From Eubacterium sp. (GTDB taxonomy: Bacteria > Bacillota > Clostridia > Oscillospirales > Acutalibacteraceae): a DNA stretch of 64,000 bases. Every line of letters begins with the position of its first letter. Position 1 is the stretch's first letter. Shown here in pieces: positions 52,423-61,242 of the stretch. A model generated the notes under the pieces. That model was not told the DNA's origin and did not search any database. It saw only the letters and a list, made by a program, of their open reading frames with translations. The position numbers and the translations under genes were made by a program. Where the stretch lies: NCBI GenBank assembly GCA_029258375.1, contig JARHZA010000001.1, forward strand, positions 535,564-599,563, written 5' to 3'.

Positions 52423-53139
52423 ATGGCTTTATTTAATAAAAAAACCGAAAAAAAAGCAGAATTTTCTACTTTACCAAATCATCTCGGAATTATTATGGAT
52501 GGCAATGGTAGATGGGCAAAAAAACGTGGTCTTCCAAGAACAGCTGGTCATAAACAGGGTGCAGAATCATTTAAGAAAATAGCCCAAGAATGTGATCGCC
52601 TTGGAATAAAAGAAGTTACCTTCTATGCTTTCTCAACAGAAAACTGGAAAAGACCTCAAGAAGAAGTAAATCAGTTAATGAAACTTTTTTATGATTTCCT
52701 TATTGAGGCTAAAGAAAATCTAACTGCAAGTGGCCAAGTTAGAGTTAGATTTGCAGGCGAAAGAGAAGGTATTCATAGCGAACTCTTAAAACTTATGGAT
52801 GAGGCAGAAGCTGAAACTGCTGAAAGAACAGGCACAATCGTTAATCTTGCAATAAATTACGGTGGCCGTCAAGAAATTGTTGCAGCAGTAAACAAACTTA
52901 TCAAAGAGGGCAAAACAGAAATTACAGAAGATGATATTAGCAATAATCTTTACACTTCAGCTGATTGCGATTTAATTATTCGTCCAAGTGGTGAAGAACG
53001 CCTTTCAAACTTCCTTTTATGGCAGGCAGCATACAGTGAATTTTGGTATAGTGATGTTTTGTGGCCTGATTTTGACGAAAAAGATTTACATAGTGCGCTT
53101 GCAGAGTTTGAAAAACGCAATCGCAGATTCGGAGGATAA
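52423..53139 (+). CDS. uppS: undecaprenyl diphosphate synthase
   Basis: 238 residues, cis-prenyltransferase. LGIIMDGNGRWAKKRGLPRTAGHKQG holds the catalytic Asp and diphosphate site; TFYAFSTENWKRP and LIIRPSGEERLSNFLLWQAAYSEFWY follow. Makes C55-PP, the lipid carrier for wall synthesis. ATG at 52423 with AAAGGAGTGAT. A GTG 9 nt upstream is in the ribosome site. Confidence 0.97.
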   Translation: MALFNKKTEKKAEFSTLPNHLGIIMDGNGRWAKKRGLPRTAGHKQGAESFKKIAQECDRLGIKEVTFYAFSTENWKRPQEEVNQLMKLFYDFLIEAKENLTASGQVRVRFAGEREGIHSELLKLMDEAEAETAERTGTIVNLAINYGGRQEIVAAVNKLIKEGKTEITEDDISNNLYTSADCDLIIRPSGEERLSNFLLWQAAYSEFWYSDVLWPDFDEKDLHSALAEFEKRNRRFGG

Positions 53140-53142
53140 TTT

Positions 53143-54009
53143 ATGAAACAAAGAATTATTACAGCGGTAGTTTTGCTTTTAGTGCTTGCACTTGTTGTTT
53201 GGCAAATTAACACACCACTTTTTGTTATTGCAATTTCATTTTTTTCTGCAGTAGCATCATACGAAATTATGAAATGTGCAAAAGTTCAAAACAAATTCAT
53301 AGTTGTTTTAGGAACAATTTTTTCAGCACTTTTTTCTTTTTTCGCAAGTCCAAAAGTGCTTGAACCAATCGTTTCAGGCGAAATTTGGAACAACGTTATA
53401 ACATTTATTCCAAATGTTGTATTTGTAATTGCACTTGTAATTGTTTTCTTCCTTGCAATGCTTAAAGGCTATTCTTACACAAAGTTTGAAGATGTTACAA
53501 TTTCAGTTTTTGCAAGTGTTATTGTTCCATTTGGATTTTCACTTTTTGTAAAACTCCGTGATATGTTCTTAAACCAACAATTTGGTATTTACCTTATTTT
53601 CTTTGCTCTTATTTGTGCTCTTGGCACAGATACAGGTGCTCAACTTGGTGGTATGGCATTTGGTAAACATAAGATGAGTCCAAACATTAGCCCTAAAAAA
53701 ACTATTGAGGGTGCTGCTTGTGGTGTTGTTACTTCTTTAGTGCTAAATGCAATTGCTTTTACAATTTATAACCATTTTGCAGTTTTACAAATAGACAAAG
53801 CAGGTGCTACAATTCTTCTTATTTGTGCAGTTCCAATTTCAATTTGTGGAATGATGGGCGATTTAACTGCATCTGTTTTAAAACGTAACTTTGGCGTAAA
53901 AGACTTTGGCAATATCTTCCCAGGTCACGGAGGAGTTATGGATAGATTTGATTCAACACTATTCACACTTCCTCTTACATACGCTATGGCATTAGTTGCT
54001 TTTTGTTGA
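53143..54009 (+). CDS. cdsA: phosphatidate cytidylyltransferase
   Basis: 288-residue integral membrane enzyme with about eight helices. Makes CDP-diacylglycerol for phospholipid synthesis. The C-terminal signature is clear: [36 protein letters not shown]. It starts 3 nt after uppS, and GGAGGAT overlaps that gene's end. Confidence 0.96.
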   Translation: MKQRIITAVVLLLVLALVVWQINTPLFVIAISFFSAVASYEIMKCAKVQNKFIVVLGTIFSALFSFFASPKVLEPIVSGEIWNNVITFIPNVVFVIALVIVFFLAMLKGYSYTKFEDVTISVFASVIVPFGFSLFVKLRDMFLNQQFGIYLIFFALICALGTDTGAQLGGMAFGKHKMSPNISPKKTIEGAACGVVTSLVLNAIAFTIYNHFAVLQIDKAGATILLICAVPISICGMMGDLTASVLKRNFGVKDFGNIFPGHGGVMDRFDSTLFTLPLTYAMALVAFC

Positions 54010-54019
54010 GGTGATTAAA

Positions 54020-55165
54020 ATGAAAAATATTTCAATATTAGGTTCAACAGGTTCAATTGGTACTCAGTCGCTTGATGTTTGCCGTATGCACGGTTATAAC
54101 GTTAAGTGCCTTACTGCAAATGGCAATGTAAAACTTATTGAAGAACAAATTCGTGAGTTTAAACCTGAACTTGTTTGCCTTATGAATGAAGATTCTGCAA
54201 AAGAACTTAAAGACAAAGTTAAAGATACTAACGTTAAAGTTGTTTGTGGAATGGATGGCTTAATTGAATGTGCCACTTATGACGGTGCAGACACAGTTCT
54301 TAACTCAGTTGTTGGTATGGTAGGACTTCAACCAACACTTGAGGCAATTAAGGCAAAAAAAACTATTGCACTTGCAAATAAAGAAACACTTGTTGCAGGT
54401 GGTCATCTTGTTACAAATCTTGCAAAAGAAAATGGTGTTTCAATTCTTCCAGTAGATAGCGAACACTCTGCTATTTTTCAGGCTATGCAAGGAAGTCCTC
54501 GTAAAGAGGCTATTAAGAAAATTATTCTTACTGCATCTGGTGGTCCTTTCTTTGGAAAGAAACTTTCAGAACTTGAAAATGTTACTGCACAAGATGCGTT
54601 AAAACATCCAAACTGGGATATGGGTGCAAAAATTACAATAGACTCAGCTACAATGATGAACAAAGGCCTTGAGTTTATTGAAGCAAAATGGTTGTTTGAT
54701 ATGCCAAATGAAGATATTGAAATTGTTGTTCACCGTGAATCAGTAGTTCACTCAGCAATAGTTTATCAAGATAATTCTGTTATTGCTCAACTTGGTGTGC
54801 CTGATATGAGAATTCCAATTCAGTATGCTTTAACTTATCCAGAACGTGAACCAAGCCCAGTTGCTCCACTTTCACTTTCTGATTATGGAAAATTAACTTT
54901 CTTTGAACCAGATTATGAAACATTTAAGTGCATAGATGTTTGTAAAAAGGCAATTGATATGGGTGGCCTTCACCCTGCTGCTGCAAACGGAGCAAACGAA
55001 GAAAGTGTTAAACTTTTTCTTAATGGTAAAATTAAATTTACCGATATTGCATATCTTAATGAAGAGGCTATGTTAAGAGCCCCAGAAAATAAAGATTTTA
55101 CACTTGCCGATGTTCTTGAAACAGACAGAATGGCAAGAGAATATGTTGTTGAGGCGGTCAAGTGA
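54020..55165 (+). CDS. dxr: 1-deoxy-D-xylulose-5-phosphate reductoisomerase
   Basis: 381 residues, second enzyme of the MEP isoprenoid route. NADPH-binding ISILGSTGSIGTQSLDV, LANKETLVAGGHLV, LPVDSEHSAIFQ (metal-binding Asp and Glu), ITIDSATMMNKGLEFIEAKWLF, HPAAANGANEESVKLFL. ATG at 54020 with GAGGTGAT upstream; the frame extends back to 53996 within cdsA but lacks a ribosome site. With ispG it feeds UppS. Confidence 0.97.
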   Translation: MKNISILGSTGSIGTQSLDVCRMHGYNVKCLTANGNVKLIEEQIREFKPELVCLMNEDSAKELKDKVKDTNVKVVCGMDGLIECATYDGADTVLNSVVGMVGLQPTLEAIKAKKTIALANKETLVAGGHLVTNLAKENGVSILPVDSEHSAIFQAMQGSPRKEAIKKIILTASGGPFFGKKLSELENVTAQDALKHPNWDMGAKITIDSATMMNKGLEFIEAKWLFDMPNEDIEIVVHRESVVHSAIVYQDNSVIAQLGVPDMRIPIQYALTYPEREPSPVAPLSLSDYGKLTFFEPDYETFKCIDVCKKAIDMGGLHPAAANGANEESVKLFLNGKIKFTDIAYLNEEAMLRAPENKDFTLADVLETDRMAREYVVEAVK

Positions 55166-56202
55166 ATTTAACATCTATTTGGAATACGGTTTATCCAATC
55201 TTAATTGCAATACTTTTTTTTGAAATAATAATCATAATTCATGAGGGTGGCCATTTCGTTGCTGCAAAACTTATGAAAGTTAAGGTCAACGAATTTTCAA
55301 TTGGAATGGGACCAAAAATGTTTTCGTTTAAAAAAGGCGAAACAACCTATTCTATGAGATGGTTGCTTTTTGGTGGTTATTGTGCAATGGAAGGCGAAGA
55401 CGAAGATTCAGACGGCGAAGGTTCTTTTTCTAAAAAAAGCATTGGTGCAAGAATGTTTATTGTTGTTGCTGGTGCGTTAATGAATTTGCTTTTAGGTTTA
55501 ATAATCGTTCTTTGTATTGTAACAAGTCAAAATCTTATTGGAACAACTACTGTTGCAAAATTTGACGATTCAGCAGTTAGTTCTTCCTATGGTCTTGAAG
55601 TTGGAGATGAGATTAAAAGTATAGACGGTATGAGAACATATACATCAACAGATGTTCAAACAGGTCTTTCTCGTTCTCGTGACGGCAATGTTGAAATGAT
55701 TGTAAAAAGAGACGGCAAAGATGTTAAATTAAATATCAAATTTGACATGGGCGAATATAATAAAATGCCTGTTATAGAAATGGATTTTTGGTTGCTTGGA
55801 AAAGATAAAACATTTAAAAATGTTATTGTAAATACAGGCAAAGAATTTTTATCTTACACCAGAATGGTATTTTTGTCAGTTCATGATCTTCTTGTTGGAA
55901 AATATCACGTTTCTGATTTAAGCGGGCCAGTAGGAGCTGTTGCTGTTGTTTCAGATGCTGTTAAAACAAGTTTACCATCAATGTTAAGAATAATGGCATT
56001 GCTTACAATAAATATTGGATTATTTAACCTGTTCCCAATACCTGCACTTGACGGTTGGAGATTTTTCTTGCTAATTGGCGAGAGAATAACTAAAAGAAAA
56101 CTTCCTTCAAAATGGGAGTATATTATAAACACAGTTGGTCTTGCGTTACTTCTTGCACTTATGTGTTTTGTAACGTTTTCAGATATAACTAAGTTGTTTT
56201 AA
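55162..56202 (+). CDS. rseP: site-2 protease RseP/RasP family
   Basis: 346 residues, membrane metalloprotease. Zinc-binding IIHEGGHFVAAKLM (H27, E28, H31) in the first helix, a PDZ domain (about 115-205), and the second active-site motif FPIPALDGWRFFLL with Asp in a late helix. The usual LDGG reads LDGW, a mild change. Cleaves anti-sigma factors and leftover signal peptides within the membrane. GTG start, overlapping dxr by 4 nt. Confidence 0.94.
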   Translation: MNLTSIWNTVYPILIAILFFEIIIIIHEGGHFVAAKLMKVKVNEFSIGMGPKMFSFKKGETTYSMRWLLFGGYCAMEGEDEDSDGEGSFSKKSIGARMFIVVAGALMNLLLGLIIVLCIVTSQNLIGTTTVAKFDDSAVSSSYGLEVGDEIKSIDGMRTYTSTDVQTGLSRSRDGNVEMIVKRDGKDVKLNIKFDMGEYNKMPVIEMDFWLLGKDKTFKNVIVNTGKEFLSYTRMVFLSVHDLLVGKYHVSDLSGPVGAVAVVSDAVKTSLPSMLRIMALLTINIGLFNLFPIPALDGWRFFLLIGERITKRKLPSKWEYIINTVGLALLLALMCFVTFSDITKLF

Positions 56203-56223
56203 AGAATGTTAGGGGTAACTATC

Positions 56224-57276
56224 ATGATTAAAAGAAGAGAAACAAAGAAAATAAAACTCGGTAACACATATATTGGTGGCGATTCACCTATACTTGTTCA
56301 GTCTATGCTTAATATCCCTGCAAATGATATTGAAGGCTCTGTTGCACAAGCAAAAGAACTTGCAGCAGCAGGCTGCCAGGTTATTAGATTTGCAATTCCT
56401 AATGAGGATGCACTTGATTTAATTGAACCAATAAAAAATGCAGTTGATGTTCCACTTGTAGCAGATATTCATTTTGATTACAGACTTGCACTTGGCGCAG
56501 CAGAAAGAGGTATTGATAAAATTCGTATCAACCCTGGTAATATTGGCGATGAGTCAAGAGTTAAAGCAGTTGCAGATATTTGCAAATTAAAAGGGCTACC
56601 AATTAGAATTGGTGTTAATAGTGGTAGTCTTGAAAAAGAGATTCTTGCAAAATATGGCTCACCTACTCCAGAAGCTATGGTTGAATCTGCACTTTATCAC
56701 GCATCACTTCTTGAAAAGTTTGATTTTGATGATATTGTAATTTCAATTAAATCATCAGATGTTAATACAATGATTGCTGCTTATGAACTTGCATCAGAAA
56801 AATGTAACTATCCACTTCACCTTGGTGTAACTGAGGCAGGAACAGAAAGAATGGGCGTTATTAAATCTTCTATTGGCATAGGTTCTCTTTTAACAAGAGG
56901 AATAGGCGATACTATTCGTGTTAGCCTTTCAGATAAACCAGTTAAAGAAGTTTTTGCAGCATTTGATATTCTTAAAGCAATTGGATTAAAAAATGATTGT
57001 CCTTATTTGATTTCTTGCCCAACTTGTGGCAGAACAAAAATAGACCTTATTGGTCTTGCAAAAAAAGTTGAAGATAGATTAAAAGATTGTAAAAAGCCAA
57101 TTAAAGTAGCCGTTATGGGTTGTATTGTTAATGGCCCTGGTGAAGCAAAAGAGGCTGATATTGGTATTGCAGGCGGAGACGGAAATGGACTCATTTTCAA
57201 AAAAGGCGAAATCCTAAGAAAAGTGCCTGAAGACCAGTTACTTGATGAGTTAATGAAAGAGATAGATAAATTATAA
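56224..57276 (+). CDS. ispG: 4-hydroxy-3-methylbut-2-en-1-yl diphosphate synthase (flavodoxin/ferredoxin)
   Basis: 350 residues. Penultimate enzyme of the MEP route, a 4Fe-4S protein. TIM barrel with PILVQSMLNIPANDI, LVADIHFDYRLAL, KIRINPGNIGDESRV, and the cluster ligands in SCPTCGRTKIDL and VMGCIVNGPGEAKEADIG. ATG at 56224 with TAGGGGT; the frame also opens at 56206. It overlaps polC by 1 nt. Confidence 0.97.
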   Translation: MIKRRETKKIKLGNTYIGGDSPILVQSMLNIPANDIEGSVAQAKELAAAGCQVIRFAIPNEDALDLIEPIKNAVDVPLVADIHFDYRLALGAAERGIDKIRINPGNIGDESRVKAVADICKLKGLPIRIGVNSGSLEKEILAKYGSPTPEAMVESALYHASLLEKFDFDDIVISIKSSDVNTMIAAYELASEKCNYPLHLGVTEAGTERMGVIKSSIGIGSLLTRGIGDTIRVSLSDKPVKEVFAAFDILKAIGLKNDCPYLISCPTCGRTKIDLIGLAKKVEDRLKDCKKPIKVAVMGCIVNGPGEAKEADIGIAGGDGNGLIFKKGEILRKVPEDQLLDELMKEIDKL

Positions 57277-60200
57277 TGAATTTATTTAAAGATTATTTTT
57301 CTGAATATGTTGATAATTATCAGCTTTCTTGCCTTCAAGACGGAGAAATTGTTCGCTTTGCGGTAAAACGTGAAGATAGAGAACTTATTGTTGTTCTTCA
57401 CTTAAATGAACTTGTTGAATATTCCGTTTTTAAAAGTGCAGAAGAAAGCATTAAAAATAAAATGAATTTAAGAAAGGTTACAATTACTCCAAGATACATA
57501 AGTGACCTTTTTGATACATCATATATAGGTTCTATAATTGAATATGTAAAAAGAAAAAACACTGCCGTTAACGGATTCTTTGAAGGTTCAGAAACTGATT
57601 TTGACGGAAGAAATCTTAAATTTTCTCTTAAAAAAGGTGGTTCTGAACTCCTCAAAACTAAAAAAGCCGATAGCGATATAGAAAAAGCAATTTTTGAAAT
57701 GTTTGGTTTTGAAGTTAACGTAACTTTTGAAGAAACAGAAACATTTGATATTCAAAAGGCAGTAAAAGAAGCAGTTCGTGAAAAAATTGAAAAAGAAAAA
57801 GAACAAAAAGAAGAAAAGATAAAAAATGTTAAACATACTCTACTTGGAGATTTGCCAATTTATATCGACACAGCAAAAGTTATTTTTGGCAGACAGATAA
57901 GAGAAACTCCAAAGCCAATTAACGAAATTAAAACTGATGACGGTATCGTTACCGTTTGGGGCGATGTTTTAAAATCTGAGGCAAGAGACACAAGAAGAGG
58001 CGATAGCAAAATCTTTTCTTTTGATATTAGTGACTATACTTCTTCAATTACAATAAAAATGTTTGATAGTAATAAGGTTATGGAACCTATTATTAGCAAA
58101 ATAGAAAGTGCAAAAACACTTATTGTTAGCGGTATTTATCAATATGATAAATTTGCTAACGAATATGTTTTAAGACCAAATAATATCGAAACTGTTTTAA
58201 AAGCAGAAAAGGAAGATAATGCACCTGAAAAACGTGTAGAACTTCATCTTCATACATCACTTTCAACTATGGATGCAATTTCTTCTCCTACTGCGCTTGT
58301 TAACCGTGCAGCAAAATGGGGGCACAAAGCAATTGCAATCACAGACCACGGTGTAGTACAAGCACTACCAGAAGCAAGTGGTGCTGCTAAAAGAGCAGGT
58401 ATAAAACTTCTTTGTGGTATGGAAGGTTATTTGGTTGACGATGAAAAATATCCTGATTTTATGAATATGAAATTAAGGGATTTTAAACGTTATCACATTA
58501 TTTTTCTTATTAAAACACTTGCTGGTAGAAAAGTTTTATATAAACATATTTCTGCAAGTAATGTTAAATATTTTAAAAACAGACCTTTAATTCCAAAATC
58601 TGCACTAAGAGAGCATAGAGACGGAATTATAATTGGTTCTGCCTGTGAACAAGGCGAAGTTTACCAAGCAATTCTTCAAGGTGTTGATGATGCAGAATTA
58701 GAAGAAATTGCATCATTTTATGATTACCTTGAAATTCAGCCTAATGGCAACAATGAATTTATGCTTCGCACAAGTAGTGATGAATATATTACAAATAAAA
58801 AAGGCGAAGAGAAAAAGAATATTTATTGGCGTGTCAACACTGAAGAAGATTTAATTAACATAAATAAAAAAATTATTTCAGTTGCTGATAAACTTGGAAA
58901 AATGACTGTTGCAACTGGTGACGTTCATTTTCTTGATGAAAAAGACGCAAAGTTCCGTGCAATTATTATGGCATCAAAGGGATTTGATGACGCAGATAAC
59001 CAACCTCCTCTTTATTTCAAAACTACAGATGAAATGATGCAGGATTTCGCTTGGCTTGGCGATAGAGCAAAAGAAATTGTTATTGATAATCCAAATAAAA
59101 TTGCAGATATGATTGATGACGATATTGTGCCTATCCCTCCAGGAACATTCCAGCCACATATTGACGGTGCTGAAGAAGAATTAACAGAAACTTGTTGGAA
59201 AAATGCAAAAGAAAAGTATGGCGATCCCGTTCCAGAAGATGTTGGCCCAAGACTTCAAAAAGAACTTGATTCTATTATTAAACACGGTTATGCCGTTCTT
59301 TATGTAATTGCAAAAAGACTTGTTGAAAACTCAGAAAAACACGGCTATCTTGTTGGTTCAAGAGGTTCTGTTGGTTCTTCTCTTGTTGCACACCTTGGTG
59401 GTATTTCTGAAGTTAATCCACTTGCTCCTCACTACGTTTGCCCAAAATGTAAGCATAGTGAATTTATAACAGACGGTTCTGTTGGTTCAGGTTTTGACCT
59501 TCCTCCAAAACAGTGCCCTAAATGTGGCGAGTTTATGGACAGAGATGGTCACGAAATTCCATTCGAAACATTCCTTGGCTTTGACGGAGATAAAGAACCC
59601 GATATCGACCTTAACTTTAGTGGCGATTATCAATCTCAGTCACATAGATTTACTGAAGAACTTTTTGGTAAAACACACGTGTTTAAAGCAGGAACAATGG
59701 CAACCGTTGCAGATAAAACTGCATACGGATATGTTAAAAAATATCTTGATGAAAGAAATATTAAAGTCAGCCGTGCAGAAGAAGATAGACTTACTGTAGG
59801 TTGTACAGGTATTAAACGTACTACTGGTCAGCACCCTGGTGGAATGGTTGTTGTGCCAAGCGAATACGAGGTAGAAGACTTTACGCCAATTCAGTACCCT
59901 TCTGATGATGCGTCAAAGGGAACTCTTACAACACACTTTGACTTTAAAAATGCACTTCATGATACGCTTTTAAAACTTGACGAACTCGGTCATGATGTGC
60001 CAACCCTTTATAAATTCCTTGAAGACGCCACAGGTATTCCTGTTATGAATGTTGATATTTGTGACCCTAAACTATATCAAATGATAACTTCAACAGAGCC
60101 TATTGGTGTTAATCCAGAGGATATTGATTGCCCAACAAGCACACTATCAATTCCTGAAATGGGAACTCCTTTTGTTATTGGAATGCTTGTTGAAGCACAC

Positions 60201-61076
60201 CCAAAAACATTTTCAGACCTTTTACAGATTTCTGGTCTGTCACACGGTACAGACGTTTGGCTTGGCAATGCACAGGAACTTATTAAAAACGGTACTTGTG
60301 ATATTTCACAGGTTATCGGATGTCGTGACGGTATTATGACTTATCTTATACATAAGGCTGAAAAATACGAAAAAGAAACAGGTAAAGAATCTCCACTTAG
60401 TAAAAAAGATTGCTTTAAAATTATGGAATATACTCGTAAAGGTAAAGCTCCAAAAGAACTTCCACCTTACGAGGAAAATATGAGAAAAATTGGCGTCGAA
60501 CAGTGGTATATAGATTCTTGCTATAAAATTAAATATATGTTCCCTAAAGCTCACGCAGCTGCTTATGTTATTGCAGCGCTAAGACTTGGTTGGTATAAAA
60601 TATATTATCCAGTTGAATATTACAGTGCATTCTTTACAGTTCGAGGTGGCGACCTTGATGCCGTTGCCGCAGTAGCAGGTAAAGATGCTGTAAAAGAAAG
60701 AATGAATGAAATTAAACTTCATAAGGAGCAGGGAATTGCAACTGCAAAAGAACTTGATACATACGTTATTTTGCAGATAGTTGTAGAAATGCTTTGCCGT
60801 GGTATAGAATTTTTACCGGTTGATTTGTATAAGTCAGACTGGCGAGTTTATAAAATTGAAGACGGTAAAATAAGACTTCCATTTTCTGCAATTGATGGCG
60901 TTGGCGAAAATGCTGCAAAATCACTTGCCGAAGCTGTTAATGACGGCGGTGGCGACTTTATATCTTGCGATGATTTAATGGTGCGTGCACATATCGGTGC
61001 CAGTGTTGTTGAATCTCTTCGTCAATGTGGTGCTCTTGGCAACTTGCCAGATAGCAACCAAATATCTTTATTTTAA
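57276..61076 (+). CDS. polC: DNA polymerase III alpha subunit, PolC type, without exonuclease domain
   Basis: 1266 residues. N-terminal domain (1-200), OB fold (about 215-305), PHP domain beginning VELHLHTSLSTMDA (about 322). The PHP domain continues from GMEGYLVDD (381-389) straight to FKRYHIIFLIKTLAG (about 403-417) and IIIGSACEQGEVYQAI. In Bacillus PolC a DnaQ-like 3'-5' exonuclease of about 170 residues is inserted exactly between these segments; here it is missing, and the protein is about 170 residues shorter. The zinc module (C722, C725, C747, C750), SRGSVGSSLVA, catalytic DID (776-778), KRTTGQHPGG, SHGTDVWLGNAQ and the terminal NQISLF are intact, so it should polymerise DNA. Last gene of the pyrH-to-polC run. 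Confidence 0.97.
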   Translation: MNLFKDYFSEYVDNYQLSCLQDGEIVRFAVKREDRELIVVLHLNELVEYSVFKSAEESIKNKMNLRKVTITPRYISDLFDTSYIGSIIEYVKRKNTAVNGFFEGSETDFDGRNLKFSLKKGGSELLKTKKADSDIEKAIFEMFGFEVNVTFEETETFDIQKAVKEAVREKIEKEKEQKEEKIKNVKHTLLGDLPIYIDTAKVIFGRQIRETPKPINEIKTDDGIVTVWGDVLKSEARDTRRGDSKIFSFDISDYTSSITIKMFDSNKVMEPIISKIESAKTLIVSGIYQYDKFANEYVLRPNNIETVLKAEKEDNAPEKRVELHLHTSLSTMDAISSPTALVNRAAKWGHKAIAITDHGVVQALPEASGAAKRAGIKLLCGMEGYLVDDEKYPDFMNMKLRDFKRYHIIFLIKTLAGRKVLYKHISASNVKYFKNRPLIPKSALREHRDGIIIGSACEQGEVYQAILQGVDDAELEEIASFYDYLEIQPNGNNEFMLRTSSDEYITNKKGEEKKNIYWRVNTEEDLININKKIISVADKLGKMTVATGDVHFLDEKDAKFRAIIMASKGFDDADNQPPLYFKTTDEMMQDFAWLGDRAKEIVIDNPNKIADMIDDDIVPIPPGTFQPHIDGAEEELTETCWKNAKEKYGDPVPEDVGPRLQKELDSIIKHGYAVLYVIAKRLVENSEKHGYLVGSRGSVGSSLVAHLGGISEVNPLAPHYVCPKCKHSEFITDGSVGSGFDLPPKQCPKCGEFMDRDGHEIPFETFLGFDGDKEPDIDLNFSGDYQSQSHRFTEELFGKTHVFKAGTMATVADKTAYGYVKKYLDERNIKVSRAEEDRLTVGCTGIKRTTGQHPGGMVVVPSEYEVEDFTPIQYPSDDASKGTLTTHFDFKNALHDTLLKLDELGHDVPTLYKFLEDATGIPVMNVDICDPKLYQMITSTEPIGVNPEDIDCPTSTLSIPEMGTPFVIGMLVEAHPKTFSDLLQISGLSHGTDVWLGNAQELIKNGTCDISQVIGCRDGIMTYLIHKAEKYEKETGKESPLSKKDCFKIMEYTRKGKAPKELPPYEENMRKIGVEQWYIDSCYKIKYMFPKAHAAAYVIAALRLGWYKIYYPVEYYSAFFTVRGGDLDAVAAVAGKDAVKERMNEIKLHKEQGIATAKELDTYVILQIVVEMLCRGIEFLPVDLYKSDWRVYKIEDGKIRLPFSAIDGVGENAAKSLAEAVNDGGGDFISCDDLMVRAHIGASVVESLRQCGALGNLPDSNQISLF

Positions 61077-61155
61077 TTAAACTAAATATATACTATTTTA
61101 CTTAGTAGTTTTGCTTTTATTAAATTTGTTATTATGTTGTAAATTATTATAAATA

Positions 61156-61184
61156 TTGACAAAATTTGTTTAATATGGTAGCAT
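61156..61184 (+). promoter_or_regulatory. his operon promoter
   Basis: TTGACA (61156-61161), 17 nt, TAGCAT (61179-61184) with TGG in front. Start of transcription near 61191, inside the palindrome. Confidence 0.65.
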
Positions 61185-61189
61185 ATTAC

Positions 61190-61209
61190 CACGTTAGCAC
61201 GCTAAAGTG
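61190..61209 (+). promoter_or_regulatory. palindromic operator candidate of the his operon
   Basis: A 20-bp inverted repeat: CAC-g-TTAGC, AC centre, GCTAA-a-GTG, with eight of nine positions per arm paired. It covers the predicted +1. A TrpR-family (YerC/HisR-type) repressor is a possible binder, from memory and unverified. No T-box or attenuator is present. Confidence 0.6.
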
Positions 61210-61242
61210 TTTCGAATTCCGAATATGAAAAGGAAAATAGTT

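Noticed and set aside
61190..61209. The his palindrome as a fourth copy of the feo operator
   Set aside because: It shares TTAGC/GCTAA, but the spacing between GTTAG and CTAA is 4, not 6, and the setting is unrelated to iron.
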